NCBI RefSeq assembly: GCF_019469205.1
Contig: NZ_CP048265.1
Span: 1,116,001-1,180,000 of the forward strand
Length of the DNA stretch: 64,000 nucleotides
Source of the DNA: Gilliamella sp. ESL0405
Lineage (GTDB): Bacteria; Pseudomonadota; Gammaproteobacteria; Enterobacterales; Orbaceae
Direction of reading: 5' to 3'
In this document: in pieces, positions 17,774-26,927 of the stretch
How the letters are laid out: every line of letters starts with the position of its first letter
Position numbering within the stretch: position 1 is the stretch's first letter
Program-made: the position numbers and the translations under genes
The notes under the pieces: model-generated
What the model was told of the DNA's origin: nothing
The model's database searches: none
What the model saw: the letters and a program-made list of their open reading frames with translations, nothing else

Positions 17774-18874
17774 TTAACCTAAAACTTTTAGAGCACAAGC
17801 TTTAGTAATTTTGACACCGTTTTCTAAAGCGGATAAATCAAACTTCATTTCCGGATGATGTAATCCTGGTGTTAAATCACAACCTAATCCCCAAAATCCA
17901 GCTTTAACATTACGTTCTCTTGGGTAATTAAAAAAGTCCTCGCCACCCGGTGTGAAGATCGGATCTTTTAATCCTTCACTACCTAACACGTCAACGATAG
18001 CCTCAGTAATGATTTGGCTAACTTCGTTGTCGATCTCAGCAGCTGGGATCTCTTTTGATACTTCAATATCAGCTTTAGCGCCGATCGCTTCTACACTGAG
18101 TTTAATTGCTTGTAAGGTTTTGGCTTTTAACTCATCCATTGCCGGATTGGTCGGTGCTCTTAAATCCCAACAGACATAGGCTTTCGACGGAATGGCATTG
18201 GTGACGCCAGCATCACAAATACAGCGTGTTGCTTTTACGCTATAAGTTAAACTAGGCGCAAGATGAATGGTATTTACTGCTTGAATTGCCATCATAGCGG
18301 CATCTAGTGCATTGACGCCTAGATGTGGCCGTGCGCCGTGCGCAGGTATACCGTGGATATTAACTTCCACAGTGGTAGAAGCCGAATAAAACATTGCCGG
18401 CGATGCGAAGCCTTTTGGACATTCATCTTTAGGACGAAGATGTAGACCAATAATCATATCAACATCATCAATGGCGCCACCGGCAATCATCGCTAAAGCG
18501 CCAGAGCCTAGCTCTTCAGCGGGTTGAAAGATAAGCTTTAAACGGCCTTGCTTAATATTGCCTTCTTTTATTAGCTCTTCTGCTGCCGTTAACAAGATTG
18601 ATGAGTGTCCATCATGACCACAAGTATGTCTTGCACAATGTTCGCCATCAATAATATGCCCAAGCGCATCCATATCAGCCCGTAAGGTAAGTACCGGTCC
18701 GGGTTTGCCAGAATCATACTCCGCCACTATTCCGGTTGTATTATTAATATTACGAGTCACTTTATAACCTGCTTTTTCAAGCTCGTTTGCAATATAAGCC
18801 GCTGTTTGATGCTCTTGAAAACCAAGCTCAGGGATCTGATGCAAATGGTTATAGTGTTGTAAAACAGTAGACAT
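17774..18874 (-). CDS. M20 family metallopeptidase / amidohydrolase
   Basis: A 366-residue hydrolase of the M20D amidohydrolase group (peptidase and hippurate-hydrolase type). Metal and catalytic features are RADMDAL, the CGHDGHS motif with an active-site Cys ligand, FQPAEE and the C-terminal GLHHPEMKFD. It has no signal peptide and should act in the cytoplasm on an N-acyl amino acid or dipeptide. AAGGAG lies 6 bases before the ATG at 18874; the longer frame starting with TTG at 18892 would place this site inside the gene. It is read from the same unit as yjiH-yjiG, whose E. coli versions sit next to a different peptidase (IadA). Confidence 0.85.
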   Translation of the reverse strand: MSTVLQHYNHLHQIPELGFQEHQTAAYIANELEKAGYKVTRNINNTTGIVAEYDSGKPGPVLTLRADMDALGHIIDGEHCARHTCGHDGHSSILLTAAEELIKEGNIKQGRLKLIFQPAEELGSGALAMIAGGAIDDVDMIIGLHLRPKDECPKGFASPAMFYSASTTVEVNIHGIPAHGARPHLGVNALDAAMMAIQAVNTIHLAPSLTYSVKATRCICDAGVTNAIPSKAYVCWDLRAPTNPAMDELKAKTLQAIKLSVEAIGAKADIEVSKEIPAAEIDNEVSQIITEAIVDVLGSEGLKDPIFTPGGEDFFNYPRERNVKAGFWGLGCDLTPGLHHPEMKFDLSALENGVKITKACALKVLG

Positions 18875-18888
18875 TGATATCTCCTTTA

Positions 18889-19356
18889 TCAAACAATAAA
18901 CCGCATAACAGTCATGGCAATTAAACCATTAACAATACTGTTTACCATGAGTAATGGCCAGTATTTTTTCGGCACATCAGCAACGCCCAGCAATCGCCCC
19001 ATATATTGCAGTTGTGAGCCCATTAAGAAAATAGCGGGTGCCAAAATGGTAACATCGGTTGCGCTAAGTAAGCCTTGCGTAATTAAATTAACCGCCACAC
19101 CGGTACCTGCTGAAGCGGATAACCACGCTGTGAGTAAGACCGTAATGGCTTCTCCCGGTAGACCAAAAAGCCCCATAACCGGTGAAAAATAATCACCAAT
19201 TAGCTGCATTAATCCTAAGCGTTTTAAGATTTCGGTAATAACAAAAGCCATGATGATATTGGGCATTAAGTTATTAATGGCAATATTAAAGCCTTTACGT
19301 GCGCCAATAACAAAAATATCTAATGGGTTGTTGGTTTGATTTTGTGAATTACTCAT
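18889..19356 (-). CDS. yjiG: YjiG/SpmB-type membrane protein (nucleoside-recognition domain)
   Basis: A 155-residue membrane protein with four or five hydrophobic segments; TAWLSASAGTGVAVNL and GSQLQYMGRLLG match YjiG of enterobacteria, related to spore maturation protein B. Its start overlaps the end of yjiH by 8 bases, so the two are translationally coupled and likely form one complex. The substrate is unknown; the linked M20 peptidase suggests uptake or export of a peptide or amino acid derivative, which is inference. Confidence 0.82.
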   Translation of the reverse strand: MSNSQNQTNNPLDIFVIGARKGFNIAINNLMPNIIMAFVITEILKRLGLMQLIGDYFSPVMGLFGLPGEAITVLLTAWLSASAGTGVAVNLITQGLLSATDVTILAPAIFLMGSQLQYMGRLLGVADVPKKYWPLLMVNSIVNGLIAMTVMRFIV

Positions 19357-20005
19357 TACTAAAATCCTTCTTATAAACTGAGTTTAGAACCAGACGCACT
19401 AAAATGGCACCGACAAACTTAAGTACAATCATCAGTACTAAAGGAATAAAAATGGCAACACTCATCGAAGCGAATAGGGCGGAACCGATTGAAAAATAGT
19501 TATTAATCAATCCGGCGCCCGAATATTGCCAAGCGCTGATAATCACTAAATCTTTTTTGGTGATTTGCTTGTCATCATATAATTCTTTAGTTAAAACCGC
19601 ACCGGCGTCGGTACTTTGCAAATCAGTGATAAGCGCAAGCCCCGTTTTGCCCGGCACACCTAGGATAGGTTTAAGTAGCGGAGTTAATAATTTATGCGCA
19701 GCTCGAATGGTGCCATAGTGGGTAAATATTTCAAGAACGCCCAGGGCTAACATTACTGTGGGTATGAGCGAAAGGGCAAAGATAAAACCAGCTCGAGCAC
19801 TGATGCCGCCTTCACCCACAAAACTATTTTTTTCCGGATGAAGCATCGTACCAAATTTACCACTTAGGCTGGTAAAATCAAATGCACCCAGCCACTCTTT
19901 TCCCTCTACATTAAAAAATAGGCCGGAAAAAAACAGTATAGCCACAATAAGTGAAATATACGCTTTTATTCCGACTTTTACTTCATTGTCAGATTTTTTT
20001 GACAT
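19349..20005 (-). CDS. yjiH: YjiH-type membrane protein (nucleoside-recognition/Gate domain)
   Basis: A 218-residue integral membrane protein, the SpmA-like partner of YjiG. Hydrophobic segments lie near residues 12-32, 70-92, 108-130 and 150-210, with LITDLQSTDAGAVLTKELY as the family loop. GGAAGAT precedes the ATG. It opens the three-gene unit yjiH-yjiG-peptidase. Function in non-sporulating bacteria is not established. Confidence 0.82.
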   Translation of the reverse strand: MSKKSDNEVKVGIKAYISLIVAILFFSGLFFNVEGKEWLGAFDFTSLSGKFGTMLHPEKNSFVGEGGISARAGFIFALSLIPTVMLALGVLEIFTHYGTIRAAHKLLTPLLKPILGVPGKTGLALITDLQSTDAGAVLTKELYDDKQITKKDLVIISAWQYSGAGLINNYFSIGSALFASMSVAIFIPLVLMIVLKFVGAILVRLVLNSVYKKDFSNE

Positions 20006-20668
20006 GCGATCTTCCTTTTACGATTATTCAATCTTTTCATTTCAATATAAAAAAAATAATTACTGCACTTTTATCAACTTAATCTGTTATATTCTGTTTT
20101 ATTTCTAATCAGTTATAGACAAATTAGTGTTAAATAGCGATGTTAGCTATCAAAAGTAGCAGAAATTATTTTGGGTATTTTATACTGAATTTCGTTTAAA
20201 TTGAAAATGTGATCGTTTTTATACAGTTGTTTACCCTGAAAAGGTGGCTGTTTTTCCCATAATGATTACTAATAAAACAACCAATTATATTATGTTGGCA
20301 TCATTATATTGTCGGCATTTTGATCCTAGCGTTTTTTTAAAAGTTTTACTTTCGTTTGATTGGTAAAAATAATGGCAGCAACAGTCTTAAACATTGACTT
20401 ATAACAGTTTTAGCCTTGATATTTATTTTTCTTCGCTATAAAATCATTGAGTATGTTGAAATTTGTAATAAATTTTTTGTAAAAATGTTTCAGAAACTAC
20501 CTACGTTTTAGTAAAAAATTGCGTTGTTTCTCTACTTTTAAACATCACGATCTTTAGGTGGCAAATTTGTTTAATTTGCGAACCGTCTTTTTATTTTCAT
20601 CCAAAGCGTTAAGGTGAAAAAAGAAAATCAAGCAAAGCGAAAAAGTAATAAATTTCAGTGAGGTAGCT
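20006..20668. other. 663-base divergent intergenic region with a possible attenuator
   Basis: The stretch separates yjiH (leftward) from an SMR gene (rightward). A perfect stem GCAAATT/AATTTGC (20561-20567 with 20573-20579), extended by GGT/ACC, is followed by GTCTTTTT and lies about 90 bases before the SMR start, so it could act as an attenuator. I looked for guanidine riboswitch blocks, which are common before paired SMR genes, and did not find them. No gene is convincing. Confidence 0.35.
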
Positions 20669-20992
20669 ATGCATAGCAGGAATAAAGAGTGGGTATACGT
20701 TATACTGACCTGCTTTTTTGAATTGAGTTGGGTTCTTGGATTTACTATCGCAACCGAATTTTGGCACTGGATCATCATTGTGCTAGTGATTATTGTCGAT
20801 TTTACTTGTCTGACTAAAGCGTGTAAAACCATACCAACCGGCACTGTATATGCAATCTTTTCGGGTGTGGGTGCGATTGGATCGGTTGCGATTGATGTGC
20901 TCCTTTTCGGGCAAACATTTAATCTTCTTCAACTGTTTTTTGTATTATTAATCATTATTGGTGTTGTGCAGTTAAAACGTACTGATAGTTAA
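20669..20992 (+). CDS. small multidrug resistance (SMR) transporter, subunit 1 of a pair
   Basis: A 107-residue four-helix SMR protein. The essential membrane Glu is in helix 1 (CFFELSWVLGF), and KTIPTGTVYAIFSGVG in helices 2-3 is the family signature. Paired SMR genes of this kind (YkkC/YkkD-like) form heterodimers that export guanidinium or quaternary amines by proton exchange. GAGGTAGC precedes the ATG. The second subunit starts 125 bases downstream on the same strand. Confidence 0.85.
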   Translation: MHSRNKEWVYVILTCFFELSWVLGFTIATEFWHWIIIVLVIIVDFTCLTKACKTIPTGTVYAIFSGVGAIGSVAIDVLLFGQTFNLLQLFFVLLIIIGVVQLKRTDS

Positions 20993-21117
20993 AATGTAAT
21001 GATAGTTAATAAGTAAAAAAAGTTAACAGGTACAAACAGTTAACACATATAAACCGTGAGTGCATTTAGATAATTAGTTTTTATAGATAGTCAAAGCGTT
21101 AAATTAGGAACTTTATT

Positions 21118-21432
21118 ATGGGCTGGTTATTAATATTTACTGCATCGATTTTTGAGGTAGTTGGTGCTGTTGGGCTCAAACTCTATTCACAGCAAAAAAG
21201 CTTATTACGGATTGTACTGTATTGGGGCGGCTTTTTTGTTTCGTTTGCGCTCTTCTATTTTTCGTTACGTTATTTGGATTTAAGTATCGTTTACCCGGTT
21301 TGGGTCGGCCTTGGCACGTCCGGTGCGGTGTTAGCCAATATGTTTTTGTTTAATGAGCCTAAAAATATTCAGCGATTAATTGGTCTGACTATTATTATTA
21401 TTGGTGTGGTTGGTTTGCATCTCACCATGTGA
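21118..21432 (+). CDS. small multidrug resistance (SMR) transporter, subunit 2 of a pair
   Basis: A 104-residue SMR protein with the conserved Glu in ASIFEVVGAVGLK and the VYPVWVGLGTSG signature. It resembles YkkD/SugE-like partners more than EmrE. The 125-base gap from the preceding gene holds only AT-rich sequence with repeated AGTTAA motifs, so co-transcription is likely but coupling is not tight. Substrate unknown; guanidinium or cationic drugs are the family norm. Confidence 0.83.
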   Translation: MGWLLIFTASIFEVVGAVGLKLYSQQKSLLRIVLYWGGFFVSFALFYFSLRYLDLSIVYPVWVGLGTSGAVLANMFLFNEPKNIQRLIGLTIIIIGVVGLHLTM

Positions 21433-21602
21433 TATACCATTATTCACATTGATGAGATTAATCAAATATCGAGATCATTTTAGATACAACATACAACCAT
21501 TAAGATTCTTACCAAATTTCTGCCTTTATTATGCTGATTTGATTTATTGAATTTTCTTTATTTTCAATATCAACTTATTTTCTAATTTCAACTTTTGATT
21601 AA

Positions 21603-21631
21603 TTGCATTGCAGTCTAAATTTATATAGAAT
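21603..21631 (+). promoter_or_regulatory. promoter of tRNA-Lys
   Basis: TTGCAT (21603-21608) and TAGAAT (21626-21631) are separated by exactly 17 bases and stand 17 bases ahead of the tRNA. Confidence 0.6.
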
Positions 21632-21648
21632 AATCACACTGTCTTAGT

Positions 21649-21724
21649 GGGTTGTTAGCTCAGTCGGTAGAGCAGTTGACTCTTAATCAATTGGTCGCGG
21701 GTTCGATCCCCTCACAACCCACCA
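21649..21724 (+). tRNA. tRNA-Lys (anticodon CTT)
   Basis: A 76-base cloverleaf: acceptor GGGTTGT/ACAACCC, D-loop with AGCTCAGTCGGTAGAGC, anticodon loop CTCTTAA giving CTT at 21682-21684, T-arm GGTTCGATCC and an encoded CCA end. The T-stem contains the weaker pairing GCGGG/CCCTC. It lies between SMR genes and has its own promoter. Confidence 0.95.
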
Positions 21725-21837
21725 TATTTCTATTTTTCCTAAATTGAGTGATTATTTAGTTTTTTATTTATCATTTTTATCACTAAAATTAATGGCGAGT
21801 CTTCATTCTTTATTTCAACTAACTTATGAGTCATATT

Positions 21838-22170
21838 ATGAATTCATATCTATTACTTTTTTTTGCAATTATTTGTGAAGTTATTGCAACTTCTTCCTTA
21901 AAACTGTCAAATGGTTTTACTCATTTACTGTATTCAATCATTACCATTGTTGGTTATAGTGCTTCGTTTTATATTCTTTCTTTAGCCTTAAAAACCATTC
22001 CTGTTGGGATTGCTTATGCGATTTGGTCGGGGATTGGGATTATTATTATCAGTTTAATCGCTTGGATCTTTATGAAACAGTCTTTAGATTTGGCGGCTTT
22101 AATTGGTATGGGCTTTATTATATTTGGTGTGGTTATTATTAACCTATTTTCTAATGTTGCAGGACATTAA
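21838..22170 (+). CDS. emrE: EmrE-type small multidrug resistance efflux protein
   Basis: A 110-residue four-helix SMR transporter, the exact length of E. coli EmrE when started at the ATG at 21838 (an upstream ATG at 21826 adds four residues without a better ribosome site). The proton- and drug-binding Glu is Glu14 in AIICEVIATS; GIAYAIWSGIG carries the dimer-interface motif. It should export lipophilic cations as an antiparallel homodimer. It is the third SMR gene within 1.5 kb, separated from the pair by tRNA-Lys. Confidence 0.86.
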   Translation: MNSYLLLFFAIICEVIATSSLKLSNGFTHLLYSIITIVGYSASFYILSLALKTIPVGIAYAIWSGIGIIIISLIAWIFMKQSLDLAALIGMGFIIFGVVIINLFSNVAGH

Positions 22171-22257
22171 TTTTATTAATTAGTCTTGATAACTGGCTTT
22201 GATACTCATTGAATGTGATCTGACGGGATATTTCGTTGAGTTGATTAGTATTAGGAC

Positions 22258-22284
22258 ATAAAAAAGCCGGAGTTTAACTCCGGC
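22258..22284 (-). terminator. Rho-independent terminator of the peroxiredoxin gene
   Basis: A perfect 8-bp GC-rich stem (22266-22273 with 22277-22284) has a T-run on the minus strand (the A-run just left of it), about 50 bases after the peroxiredoxin stop. Confidence 0.82.
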
Positions 22285-22336
22285 AAGTGCTTTCCAAAAT
22301 ATAATTAGGCTAGTTATAATCGATTATTTGCTTAAT

Positions 22337-22939
22337 TTAAATTTCATTAGAATGTTGTTTTAAGAAGCTAGCTACACCATTTGGATTAGCTTTCATACCT
22401 TGTTTGCCTTTAGTCCATTGAGCAGGACATACTTCACCGTGCTCTTCGTGGAATTGGAAAGCATCGACGATACGTAGCATTTCATCAATGTTACGGCCAA
22501 TTGGTAAATCATTAATAGTTTCATGACGAACAATACCCGATTTATCAATAAAGAATGATGCACGAAGCGCAACACCTGCTTCAGGATGTTCTACGCCATA
22601 AGCTTGCATAATGCTATGTTTAATATCGGCAACGATAGGAAATTTCACTTCGCCAATACCACCTTTTTCTTGTGGCGTGTTGCGCCATGCATTGTGCACA
22701 TACTCAGAGTCCATTGATACACCAATCACTTCTACACCACGTTTTTTAAACTCTTCTAAACGATGATCAAAGGCAATAATTTCAGAAGGGCATACAAAGG
22801 TGAAATCCATTGGCCAGAAGAAAACGACAGCATATTTTCCATTAATGTGTTGAGCTAAATTAAAATTATTTACGATCTCACCAGAACCTAAAACAGCTGC
22901 AGAAGTAAAATCAGGGGCTTTGCGGGTGACTAATGTCAT
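22337..22939 (-). CDS. typical 2-Cys peroxiredoxin (AhpC/TSA family)
   Basis: A 200-residue thiol peroxidase of the Prx1 subgroup. The peroxidatic Cys lies in FTFVCPSE near residue 51 and the resolving Cys in GEVCPAQW near residue 170; the catalytic Arg is in ALRASFFID. It reduces H2O2 and alkyl hydroperoxides, but no ahpF partner is adjacent, so the reductant is unclear. The ATG at 22939 has AGGAGA 7 bases upstream; a longer frame beginning with TTG would include that site. The C-terminal YF motif of sensitive Prx is absent. Confidence 0.9.
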   Translation of the reverse strand: MTLVTRKAPDFTSAAVLGSGEIVNNFNLAQHINGKYAVVFFWPMDFTFVCPSEIIAFDHRLEEFKKRGVEVIGVSMDSEYVHNAWRNTPQEKGGIGEVKFPIVADIKHSIMQAYGVEHPEAGVALRASFFIDKSGIVRHETINDLPIGRNIDEMLRIVDAFQFHEEHGEVCPAQWTKGKQGMKANPNGVASFLKQHSNEI

Positions 22940-23058
22940 AAAATGTCTCCTTTTCAAACAAATATCAATTTAATTGGTATGCATTATAACAATTTAACGT
23001 GACGGTCACAGTTGTTATAAGCAATTAATTTCATAAGCACAAGCTATCAAGAAAGGTA

Positions 23059-24372
23059 TTATTGTTCGGTTTTTTTTATCGATTTTTTCGGTTTACCTTT
23101 ATTTTTTGTATCGCGATGACGCAGTTTTACCTTTTTCTTGTTAGTTTCTTCGTGTTTTTTACTGATACTTTTTGATTTCGCCTTCTGCGAAGGTTTTTTC
23201 TTGGTTACAGGTTTAGGCGCACGAGTTTTTGGGCGTAAATGGTCAATAGTTCTTAATTTAATCGGTTCATTGATGTAGCGTTCGATTTTTTGTAATAACT
23301 CGTTATCGTGCGCTTCTATTAGCATGATAGCGGTGCCTTTTTTGCCGGCACGAGCTGTGCGACCTATGCGATGTAAATAGACGTCGGCTGTTTTTGGTGC
23401 ATCAAAGTTGATCACATGCGTGATATCATCAATATCAATCCCTCGTGCCGCTACATCGGTTGCAACTAATACGTTAACAGTATTGTTGCTGATTCTTTTT
23501 ATCGCTTCGTTACGCTTTGCTTGCACCATTTCGCCTTCTAAATAGCAGCTATGGATCCCCGCTTGATGCAGCATTGATACCAATTCATGAACACGTTCAC
23601 GTTTGCGCACAAAAACAATTGTTTTTTTGAACTCTTCTTGTTTAAGCAAATGAGTTAATAGCGCCACTTTATGCGTTAAATCATCAGCTCGATAATAAAA
23701 TTGTAGGATTTTTTTGCGCTCTTTGCGTGAAGGATCGGCATTGATTTCAACCGGATTATTTAATATGCGATTAGCAAAGTCATACAAGCCTTTACCTTCT
23801 AGTGTTGCAGAAAATAGTAAGGTTTGTTTACGCCAACGTGTTTCAGCCGATATGGTTTCAACATCTTGCGAAAAGCCCATATCTAACATGCGATCAGCTT
23901 CATCTAAAATGAGCATTTCAACCGCACGACAATCAAAATTTTCTTCTTTGATGTATTGCAAAAGCCGTCCGGTAGTTGCTATTACGATATCTTGATTTTT
24001 GCTAAAGATCTCTGCATGGTTCATATAAGCGACACCACCGGTTATGGTTGCGATGCTTAAATGGGTTGATTGGGTAAGTTTTTGTGCTTGCTGAGCAATT
24101 TGCATGGCAAGTTCACGGGTTGGGGTTAATATTAAAATTCTTGGTGGCCCAGGTTTGCGACGAGGAAAATCCAATAGATGTTGCACAGCCGGGATAAGGA
24201 AAGCTAATGTTTTACCGGTACCGGTTGGGGCTGAGCCTAAAATATCTTTGCCTTCTAATGCCGCCGGAATAGTTTGCGCTTGAATGACTGTTGGGGTGAT
24301 GATGTTTTGTGCTTGTAAGTTCTCCACTAAAATATCATCAAGTTGTAGATCGGAAAATGTTTGTGTTGTCAT
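23059..24372 (-). CDS. srmB: ATP-dependent RNA helicase SrmB (DEAD-box)
   Basis: SrmB unwinds RNA during early assembly of the large ribosomal subunit, helpful in the cold. The 437-residue form has Q motif, motif I APTGTGKT, PTRELA, TGGVAYMNHAE, DEAD in LILDEADRMLD, SAT, and HRIGRTARAGKKG. The basic C-terminal tail (many KK and SK pairs) binds RNA. The E. coli protein aligns from MTTQTFSDLQL, so I start there; a longer frame from 24447 lacks support. No strong ribosome site is seen for either. Confidence 0.93.
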   Translation of the reverse strand: MTTQTFSDLQLDDILVENLQAQNIITPTVIQAQTIPAALEGKDILGSAPTGTGKTLAFLIPAVQHLLDFPRRKPGPPRILILTPTRELAMQIAQQAQKLTQSTHLSIATITGGVAYMNHAEIFSKNQDIVIATTGRLLQYIKEENFDCRAVEMLILDEADRMLDMGFSQDVETISAETRWRKQTLLFSATLEGKGLYDFANRILNNPVEINADPSRKERKKILQFYYRADDLTHKVALLTHLLKQEEFKKTIVFVRKRERVHELVSMLHQAGIHSCYLEGEMVQAKRNEAIKRISNNTVNVLVATDVAARGIDIDDITHVINFDAPKTADVYLHRIGRTARAGKKGTAIMLIEAHDNELLQKIERYINEPIKLRTIDHLRPKTRAPKPVTKKKPSQKAKSKSISKKHEETNKKKVKLRHRDTKNKGKPKKSIKKTEQ

Positions 24373-24781
24373 AGCTATCTTTTTATCAGAAATTTGAGAA
24401 GTATTATAGCGACAATGTTTATAACTACAATCATTATCATGTGACATATTTTGATTTGATTTAATTACCGCTTAGTAACGTTTATCTGTTGGTTATGGAT
24501 ATCGATGAACTACTTCAACTTTTTGTCATACAGCTTTGATTTGTTATTAATGGTTAAATTTTTTGTCAAGAAGTTTCAGAAAATGTATATGTTTAAGTAG
24601 AAACTTATCATCGTTTAGAGTTTGTGATAGAATGTGCGGCAAATTTGAAGGTATAGCTTTGAACAATATTTATTGTGTTGTCTGATTAAATGCTTAACCG
24701 TTCAGTTTTATCTTTACTAGTTGGATGTTGTTGTCCAAAAATCAACTCTCTGTTTTTTACTATAACGATCTGATAAACAAA
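24373..24781. other. divergent srmB/trmA intergenic region
   Basis: AT-rich sequence between two divergent genes. An in-frame extension of srmB reaches 24447 and one of trmA reaches 24725, but neither is supported by homology or a ribosome site. I see no other gene or strong hairpin. Confidence 0.3.
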
Positions 24782-25882
24782 ATGACTGAATATTTCACCA
24801 ACGATAATTACGAAGTACAATTACAAAATAAAATTACTCAATTAACAACATTATTGTCTGATTTTAACCTTCCTCAATTGGTCGTTCATTCCTCTCCAGT
24901 CAGTCATTATCGTATGCGAGCTGAGTTTAGAATATGGCATGATGGTGAAGATCTTTATCATATTATGTATGATAAAAAGACCAAAAAACGGGTGCGAATT
25001 GATACTTTCCCGATAGCGACAGTACTGATAAATCAAGCGATGCAAGCGATTTTACCACTTTTAAAACACAATGAAACCTTACGTCATTTGCTGTTTCAAA
25101 TAGATTATTTTTCAACCTTAAGTGGTCAGCTTTTAATCACACTTTTATATCATAAAAAGTTAGATGATAATTGGCTTGCGCAAGCCCAGCTTTTAAAGCA
25201 ACAATTAGCCGAACAAGGTATTGAGGCTAATTTAGTCGGGCGAGCCAGTAATCAAAAAATTTGTCTCGATGTGGATTATGTTGACGAAGTTTTACCATTG
25301 CAAGATCGATCACTGTCCTATCGACAAGTTGAAAATAGCTTTACTCAACCCAATGCGGCAATCAATATTAAAATGCTCGAGTGGGCGTTAGCGGTGACTA
25401 AAAATTCAACCGGTGATTTACTGGAGTTTTATTGTGGTAATGGTAATTTTTCTATTGCGTTGGCGCAGAATTTCCGTCAGGTTTTAGCCACTGAAATTGC
25501 CAAAGCTTCGGTTTATTCAGCCCAGCATAATATTAAAGTCAATCATATAGATAATCTGAAAATTGTCCGATTGTCAGCCCAAGAATTTACCAGCGCTATT
25601 AAGAAAGAGCGTGAGTTTAATCGTTTGAAAGGCATTAATCTTGATGATTATCAGTGTAATACGGTACTTGTTGATCCGCCTCGTAGCGGTTTAGATGACG
25701 ATACCATTACTATTCTTAAAAGCTATGACAAAATCATCTATATCTCTTGCAATCCTCAAACGCTCAAAGAGAATTTAAAACAGTTTTCACAAACGCACGA
25801 TATTACCCATTTTGCGATGTTTGATCAGTTTCCCTATACTGATCATGTTGAAACGGGTATTGTTCTACATAAAAAGTCGTGA
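24782..25882 (+). CDS. trmA: tRNA (uracil(54)-C5)-methyltransferase
   Basis: TrmA makes ribothymidine at tRNA position 54 using SAM. Started at the ATG at 24782 the protein has 366 residues, exactly the E. coli length, and aligns from MTEYF onward. The SAM site is [12 protein letters not shown] (residues ~210-222), the catalytic Cys is in YISCNPQTL and the C-terminal Glu in DHVETG. An upstream in-frame ATG at 24725 would add 19 residues not found in the family. Confidence 0.94.
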   Translation: MTEYFTNDNYEVQLQNKITQLTTLLSDFNLPQLVVHSSPVSHYRMRAEFRIWHDGEDLYHIMYDKKTKKRVRIDTFPIATVLINQAMQAILPLLKHNETLRHLLFQIDYFSTLSGQLLITLLYHKKLDDNWLAQAQLLKQQLAEQGIEANLVGRASNQKICLDVDYVDEVLPLQDRSLSYRQVENSFTQPNAAINIKMLEWALAVTKNSTGDLLEFYCGNGNFSIALAQNFRQVLATEIAKASVYSAQHNIKVNHIDNLKIVRLSAQEFTSAIKKEREFNRLKGINLDDYQCNTVLVDPPRSGLDDDTITILKSYDKIIYISCNPQTLKENLKQFSQTHDITHFAMFDQFPYTDHVETGIVLHKKS

Positions 25883-25983
25883 TATTCGTATTAAAAAAAC
25901 AGAAATCTTGTTAAAATAGGCAAGATTTCAAATCTCTTTATATTTTGTTTTATTGTTTTATTAAGATAAGTGCTATTTTAGAT

Positions 25984-26085
25984 AAAAAAAAACCCTAGAT
26001 AAACTAGGGCTGCATTAAATTGCAAGGAATGGATGAAAGGAAATAAAACAATGAAACAATACTGTCTAGCCTCATGAATCATTGT
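25984..26085 (-). ncRNA. candidate small RNA divergent from cusR
   Basis: On the minus strand a stem of CCCTAG/CTAGGG (25993-25998 with 26004-26009) with a 5-base loop is followed by nine T, an sRNA-type terminator. A -10-like TATATT (minus strand, 26092-26097) would start a transcript near 26085, about 100 nt long, with no minus-strand gene to serve. The body is U/C-rich and includes TATTTCCTTT (complement of 26036-26045), exactly complementary to the cusR ribosome-binding segment AAAGGAAATA at 26225-26234. Known families were not recognised. The alternative is that this is a terminator for unknown antisense transcription. Confidence 0.5.
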
Positions 26086-26140
26086 GGTGCTAATATAACA
26101 AACACAAACAAACGAATTAATGACACAAACATTACAAAAT

Positions 26141-26157
26141 AGTCATTACATTGTCAT
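26141..26157. promoter_or_regulatory. candidate CusR/OmpR-type operator
   Basis: Two direct GTCAT half-sites (26142-26146 and 26153-26157) are spaced 11 bases start to start, a geometry used by OmpR-family regulators. The second half reads TTGTCAT as in the E. coli CusR box. It lies 84 bases before cusR and about 45 before the minus-strand -10 of the candidate sRNA, so it could serve both directions. Confidence 0.4.
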
Positions 26158-26240
26158 GATTGCATTTGAGTTTTTCATATATCCTATAACCCATTATGCA
26201 AATTCGATAACCTGATAAAACAACAAAGGAAATATTCAAA

Positions 26241-26927
26241 ATGAAATTGTTAGTTGTTGAAGATGAACAAAAAACAGGAGAGTATCTTCGTCAGGGATTA
26301 GTTGAATCTGGATTTATAGTTGATCTGACTAATAACGGTCTCGATGGTTATCATCGAGCAATGACAGAAGACTATGATTTAATAATTCTCGATGTGATGC
26401 TTCCGGATATCGTCGGTTGGAAAATCGTTCAATCATTGCGAGAAGCGGGTAAAGATACTCAAATAATGTTACTAACTGCCATGGGCAGTGTTGAAGATAA
26501 AGTTAAAGGGCTAAATTTAGGTGCTGATGACTATTTAGTTAAACCTTTTTCATTTGCCGAACTATTAGCTCGGGTAAAATCACTTTTACGGCGTAATGTG
26601 CCACAAGTGAATAATTATCAATTAAGTATTGCTGATTTGGTAATGGACCTACCTAAACGAACCGTTACACGTGGCGATAAACGAATTGATTTAACCAATA
26701 AAGAGTTTTTACTATTGGAATATTTTTTACGCTATCCGGGCGAGGTATTGCCTAGATCGCTTATTGCCTCACAAGTGTGGGACATGAATTTTGATAGTGA
26801 TACCAATGTTATTGATGTTGCAATTAGGCGTTTACGTAACAAAATCGATGCCGATTTTGAGCCTAAATTAATTCATACTGTCCGTGGAATGGGATATAAA
26901 TTAGATGTATTGGATGAAGCAGAGTAA
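26241..26927 (+). CDS. cusR: OmpR-family response regulator CusR
   Basis: A 228-residue regulator: receiver domain with phospho-acceptor Asp51 in [10 protein letters not shown] and Lys in YLVKPFSF, then a winged-helix DNA-binding domain ending in [11 protein letters not shown]. The sequence follows E. coli CusR very closely, including [21 protein letters not shown]. It should respond to periplasmic copper or silver through CusS. AAAGGAAAT lies 8 bases before the ATG. No cusCFBA efflux genes are in the window; the divergent position is taken by the candidate sRNA. Confidence 0.9.
   Translation: MKLLVVEDEQKTGEYLRQGLVESGFIVDLTNNGLDGYHRAMTEDYDLIILDVMLPDIVGWKIVQSLREAGKDTQIMLLTAMGSVEDKVKGLNLGADDYLVKPFSFAELLARVKSLLRRNVPQVNNYQLSIADLVMDLPKRTVTRGDKRIDLTNKEFLLLEYFLRYPGEVLPRSLIASQVWDMNFDSDTNVIDVAIRRLRNKIDADFEPKLIHTVRGMGYKLDVLDEAE

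Noticed and set aside
20500-20668. Guanidine riboswitch before the paired SMR genes
   Set aside because: The conserved ykkC, mini-ykkC and type III blocks were not found; only an AT-rich hairpin is present.
20554-20844. Minus-strand 96-codon frame over the first SMR gene
   Set aside because: Shadow of the SMR gene; no ribosome site and unusual composition.
25902-25929. Terminator of trmA
   Set aside because: The 9-bp stem is perfect, but its T-run is on the minus strand side, so it does not fit trmA; it may be read from the other strand.
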